From Porticoccaceae bacterium (lineage in GTDB: Bacteria; Pseudomonadota; Gammaproteobacteria; Pseudomonadales; Porticoccaceae), in NCBI GenBank assembly GCA_017858295.1, contig JAFMBU010000075.1, forward strand, positions 1 through 7,631: 7,631 bases of DNA, written 5' to 3'. The position numbers and the translations under genes are program-made. Within the stretch, counting starts at the first letter, position 1. Each line of letters opens with the position of its first letter. Below the pieces are notes generated by a model, which saw nothing but the letters and a program-made list of their open reading frames with translations, made no database searches and was not told where the DNA came from. This document shows positions 6,111 to 7,631 of this stretch, in pieces.

Positions 6111-7631
6111 TTAGGTTTTTTCCTCTGGACAGTGGGTCATCCACTCTCGGCCCTTTAGCATCATGTGCCAATAGACAAAGGGAAGAGCCAGGCTTTTGAG
6201 CCACCAGGCTAATCTAGTTGGCTTGGTTCCGGCATTGATCCAATTGGGGAAGCTGGGAGCTACGCGACCGCCATAGCAAAACTCGGCCAAGACAATCTTG
6301 CCGCGCTCTACCGTCAGTGGACATGAGCCGTAGCCATCATATTTTGCACTTGGTGCCTGACCTGCTTGAACAGAGATGATATTTTTCGCCACCACTGGTA
6401 CCTGCTTGCGCACCGCAGCCATCGTCTTAGCGTTGGTGGTATTCATCACGTCGCCAAGGCCCCAGATATTTGCGTACTCTGTGTGGCAAAGACTATGGGG
6501 ATCTACCGCCAACCAGCCACCTTGGTCGGCCAGACCACTGTCGGCTATAAATGCAGGGGCCTGCTGTACTGGGCAGACATGCAACATATCGAAGTCTTTA
6601 CATAGCTGCGATTTATTCCCCTCAGCATCGGTAACATCAAACCAGGCCTTGCGCTGGTCGCCATCAACTTTGACCAGATTGTGGTTGTAGCTCGGGCTAA
6701 CGCCGTACTTATCCATATAGGACTGCAGTGCACCAACATAGGCAGGAACACCAAACAGCACGCCGCCGGCATTGCAAAAGTCTATATCGATATTGTCTAG
6801 GCGCTTGGTTTTCAGCCAGTGATCGGCGGAAAGATACAGTGCCTTTTGCGGCGCGCCCGCGCACTTAATAGGCATAGGCGGCTGAGTGAAAATTGCTCTG
6901 CCACGCTGGGTTTTTTGCACCAGTTCCCAAGTGTAGGGCGCTAAGTCATAGCGATAGTTTGAAGTTACGCCATTTTTGCCCAGCGTCTCTTCAAGACCTT
7001 CTATAGCACCCCAGTTAATAGTTAATCCAGGAGCGACCACAAGCTGCTCATAGTGCACCTGAGCACCATCGTGCAAAACCACAGTATTGCTATCGGGCTT
7101 AACTTTTGTAACCGCCTGCTGCAGCAAGCTAACACGCTTATCTACTAATTTAGTGGTTTCGCGCTCAGTGGACTTAGCCTTAAACACACCGCCACCGACC
7201 ATGGTCCATCCGGGCTGATAATAATGCTTAGTAGAAGGGTCAACTAATGCAATGCGTAGCTTGCTGTCTCTCTTTAGCAGACTGGCTGATACGGCTATAC
7301 CACCAGCGCCGGCACCTATAACCACAACGTCGAAATGCTGCGTCGCCTGACCTGTGTTTTGCACTGCAGAAAGTTTTTTTTCAAGCTGCTCCGAAGAGAT
7401 GCTGTGCCATAACTGCAAAGAGCGATTGCCGGTGCGGCAATAGGCATGAGTTTTCAAATTGTTCGCCATCAGCTCGCGGAAACGCGCTGCAATATCATCC
7501 GTGAGCCCACCTGCAACAAAGGGCATATGGATCAACTCTATATTCTTGCCCGCCGCCGCCTCGGCAATACTATTGACACTGGGTTGATCCGCTGCTTCGC
7601 CATCCGGTCGATTACAAATAATAAGCTGCAC
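6111..7631 (-). CDS. sqr: DUF442 (Blh-type)/sulfide:quinone oxidoreductase fusion, 5' end cut by the window
   Basis: Two-domain protein; 506 residues are visible. Residues 1-80 are most of a DUF442 (Blh phosphatase/rhodanese-like) domain: IICNRPDGE near the start and the active loop AYCRTGNRS (Cys65, Arg70). After a linker (80-98) comes a type II, mitochondrial-SQOR-like flavoprotein. It has the FAD fold VVIGAGAGGIA (103-113), YYQPGWTMVGGG (137-148), redox cysteines Cys257 (KCAGAPQK) and Cys437 (SCPL), GLGDV (391-395) and a C-terminal amphipathic membrane-binding part (473-494). It would oxidise sulfide to a persulfide or polysulfide and reduce quinone at the cytoplasmic face. The GTG at 7629-7631 is not a credible start: DUF442 domains have about 25-30 more residues before this strand, so the gene continues beyond the window. 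No signal peptide can be judged. TAA is followed at once by the SulP ATG. Domain assignments are firm; the DUF442 role (sulfur transfer or phosphatase) is inferred. Fusions of this architecture exist in databases as bifunctional phosphatase/FAD oxidoreductases. Confidence 0.93.
   Translation of the reverse strand: MQLIICNRPDGEAADQPSVNSIAEAAAGKNIELIHMPFVAGGLTDDIAARFRELMANNLKTHAYCRTGNRSLQLWHSISSEQLEKKLSAVQNTGQATQHFDVVVIGAGAGGIAVSASLLKRDSKLRIALVDPSTKHYYQPGWTMVGGGVFKAKSTERETTKLVDKRVSLLQQAVTKVKPDSNTVVLHDGAQVHYEQLVVAPGLTINWGAIEGLEETLGKNGVTSNYRYDLAPYTWELVQKTQRGRAIFTQPPMPIKCAGAPQKALYLSADHWLKTKRLDNIDIDFCNAGGVLFGVPAYVGALQSYMDKYGVSPSYNHNLVKVDGDQRKAWFDVTDAEGNKSQLCKDFDMLHVCPVQQAPAFIADSGLADQGGWLAVDPHSLCHTEYANIWGLGDVMNTTNAKTMAAVRKQVPVVAKNIISVQAGQAPSAKYDGYGSCPLTVERGKIVLAEFCYGGRVAPSFPNWINAGTKPTRLAWWLKSLALPFVYWHMMLKGREWMTHCPEEKT

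Noticed and set aside
6366..6690. Two plus-strand open frames of 79 and 104 codons inside the SQR gene.
   Set aside because: They are antisense to a well-conserved flavoprotein region and show no family similarity.
7629..7631. GTG at the window edge as the start of the DUF442-SQR gene.
   Set aside because: It falls inside the first conserved strand of the DUF442 domain and the frame reaches the edge, so the true start is outside the window.

Overview
The window looks like chromosomal DNA of a gammaproteobacterium of moderate GC content, probably aerobic and marine or sediment-dwelling. This is inferred from protein character (type II sulfide:quinone oxidoreductase, CIO-type bd oxidase) and codon use; no rRNA or marker gene fixes the taxon. 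It falls into three parts: a plus-strand membrane protein gene on the left, a gene-poor scar of about 750 bp, and a dense minus-strand cluster filling positions 2012-7631.

Left part (1-1256): a short leader, then a complete CNNM (DUF21)/CBS-pair protein of the CorC/HlyC superfamily, a probable divalent-cation (Mg/Co) transporter or its regulator. It lacks the C-terminal CorC_HlyC domain.

Middle part (1257-2011): a long A/T-rich hairpin that could terminate transcription from both sides, an unrecognised reverse open frame, a small perfect hairpin, and the start of an IS3-family OrfA that is broken by a stop and lacks the rest of the element. This is a decayed mobile-element junction.

Right part (2012-7631, minus strand; transcription order is right to left): a protein with an N-terminal DUF442 (Blh-type phosphatase/rhodanese-like) domain fused to a sulfide:quinone oxidoreductase, cut by the window edge at its 5' end; a SulP anion permease with a STAS domain; then CydA and CydB subunits of a cyanide-insensitive-type bd quinol oxidase. 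Gaps are 0, 25 and 9 nt, each downstream gene has a Shine-Dalgarno sequence, and no terminator-like sequence was seen between genes, so this looks like one operon.

The inferred logic is a short respiratory chain for sulfide. SQR oxidises H2S and reduces quinone, with the DUF442 domain possibly handling the persulfide product. The CIO-type bd oxidase, from a class that resists cyanide and sulfide, re-oxidises the quinol with O2 under conditions that would block haem-copper oxidases. The SulP protein would move sulfate or another oxyanion. Further genes (for example a persulfide dioxygenase or an ArsR-type BigR regulator) and the operon promoter would lie beyond position 7631 and cannot be seen.
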